A DNA stretch of 64,000 nt from Ctenosaura bakeri (Eukaryota > Chordata > Lepidosauria > Squamata > Iguanidae). A model generated the notes under the pieces. The model was not told the origin of the DNA, did no database searches, and saw only the letters and a program-made list of their open reading frames with translations. Location of the stretch: assembly GCA_948474755.1 (NCBI GenBank), contig CAOLHI010002151.1, positions 223,665 to 287,664 on the forward strand. The letters are read 5' to 3'. A program made the position numbers and the translations under genes. Shown one piece after another: positions 63,172 to 64,000 of this stretch (the first letter of the stretch is position 1; the number at the start of each line of letters is the position of its first letter).

Positions 63172-63560
63172 TTTTATATACATATGTGGTGGGAGTTTCC
63201 ATTTATTCAAGAATTTTGGAAAGAAATTAAAAAACAAATATATATATTAATAGAAGAGACGTTCAATTAAGTAAAGAAAATTGTTTAACCCTCAACCTAG
63301 GGATAATAGGCCTAAACAAGAATGAAAGTTACCTAATAAAACAAATTTTAAAAGCTGATCATGCAGTTATTGCTTTAGGATAGAAAAAGAAATCAAATTG
63401 GATTGAGTTTTATTTGTTAAAACATATAAAAGAAGCTATATTATTTGATTTACTTAAGGAAAGAAGGTTAAGGTATAGTGGACAATATAGTAAAGAATCA
63501 TGGAGTGACAATTGGTGATTGAGAAAGCAAAGGAAAATTTGGGGCATGGAGATGCAGTAT
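63172..63560 (+). mobile_element. L1 ORF2 C-terminal remnant
   Basis: The frame near 63183 encodes HMWWEFPFIQEFWKEIKKQI, matching the HMWW block of other L1 copies. A stop follows soon after, and later sequence (FYLLKHIKEAI-like) is AT-rich and broken. It starts abruptly at the U2 repeat, so it is 5' truncated. Confidence 0.7.
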
Positions 63561-63674
63561 GTTTGATTAAGGTTCTATTCCATATCTCTGCTAATGTGTC
63601 TTGATACAAAAGGGGTCCTCTGTCAACTTTTTGTGGGGGGTGAGGGTGATGGATAGATGGAAAAAGGGTCTAGA

Positions 63675-64000
63675 GTTACGAGCTTGATAGATGAAGGGAA
63701 TGCTGTGGATGTAGCATATCTCGATTTCAGGAAGGCCTTTGACAAAGTCCCCCATGACATTCTTGCAAAGAAGCTGGTAAAATGTGGGCTGGACAGGGCT
63801 ACTGTTAGTTGGATTTGTAATTGGTTGACCGACCGAACCCAAAGGGTGATCACGAATGACTGCCTTTCATCCTGGATAGAAGTGACTAGTGGGGCGCCAC
63901 AGGGTTCTGTCCTGGGCCCAGTGCTGTTCAACATTTTTATCAATGACTTGGATGAAGGAATAGAGGGCATGCTCATCAAATTTGCAGATGACACCAAATT
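63675..64000 (+). mobile_element. CR1 LINE reverse transcriptase, continues past window
   Basis: On the plus strand one open frame (63682-64000) encodes [20 protein letters not shown] (motif A with catalytic Asp), [37 protein letters not shown] and KFADDTK (catalytic Asp pair). No stop in this stretch, so it is the least damaged CR1 reading frame here. It begins about 340 bases further 5' in the element than any other long copy. The window ends inside the element. Confidence 0.93.

Larger units (their letters stand above)
61740..63180 (+). repeat. U2 dispersed repeat, interrupted by a MITE
   Basis: The left part 61740-62003 ends ATCTTCACCAA. The right part 63103-63180 resumes CAAGTGAACC and contains GGGACTGGGAGAACACCCTC. 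Joined, it matches the uninterrupted copy at 53.0-53.16 kb. Confidence 0.65.

Overview
This window looks like intergenic, repeat-dominated DNA from a squamate reptile, probably an iguanian-type lizard. That assignment is an inference from the mix of repeats: many CR1 LINEs, several low-copy L1 lineages, tRNA-derived SINEs ending in ACA repeats, 5S rRNA-derived SINEs, solo LTRs, and many short inverted-repeat DNA transposons. I found no host protein-coding exon, tRNA gene, rRNA gene or CpG-island promoter that I can support. All recognisable protein homology is to reverse-transcriptase ORFs of dead LINEs.

Layout. 1-6 kb: an L1 3' end, CR1 tails and an unclassified dispersed repeat. 6-12 kb: a dense cluster of palindromic MITEs (called family A here), one split by a target-site-flanked L1 insertion, plus an L1 holding a SINE. 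12-22 kb: old repeats, two 5S-derived SINEs, and two GC-rich inverted-repeat elements (family B), one inserted inside a family A element. 22-26 kb: a long CR1 copy with one nonsense codon. 26.5-27.5 kb: a non-autonomous hAT transposon with a perfect 8-bp target duplication. 33.8-34.8, 39.8-40.7, 48.8-49.6 and 62.0-62.9 kb: four solo LTRs of one family, all in the same orientation, each with a 4-bp duplication. 36.5-37.5 kb: a long antisense CR1. 38.0-39.3 kb: two adjacent L1 insertions with target duplications. 43.4-44.6 kb: an AAGTC-rich hAT element holding a family B copy. 49.7-51.6 kb: two more L1 insertions. 52-58 kb: more family A/B elements and a three-layer nest (CR1 and L1 inside an older L1). 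60-64 kb: an old CR1 piece, a family A element split by a solo LTR, an L1 remnant, and a fresh CR1 running off the window end.

The most interesting material is the pair of DNA-transposon families A and B. Both end in GGCC(A/C)TTT(C/T)CGCAC and make 3-bp target duplications of variable sequence. One insertion into a CR1 tail and one into a dispersed repeat confirm the boundaries by comparison with the empty target. All four family B copies carry an exon-like cassette: a pyrimidine tract plus CAG acceptor, then 54-76 nt, then an AGGTAAG donor. I see no autonomous partner or transposase in the window. Coordinates of repeats without visible target duplications are approximate.
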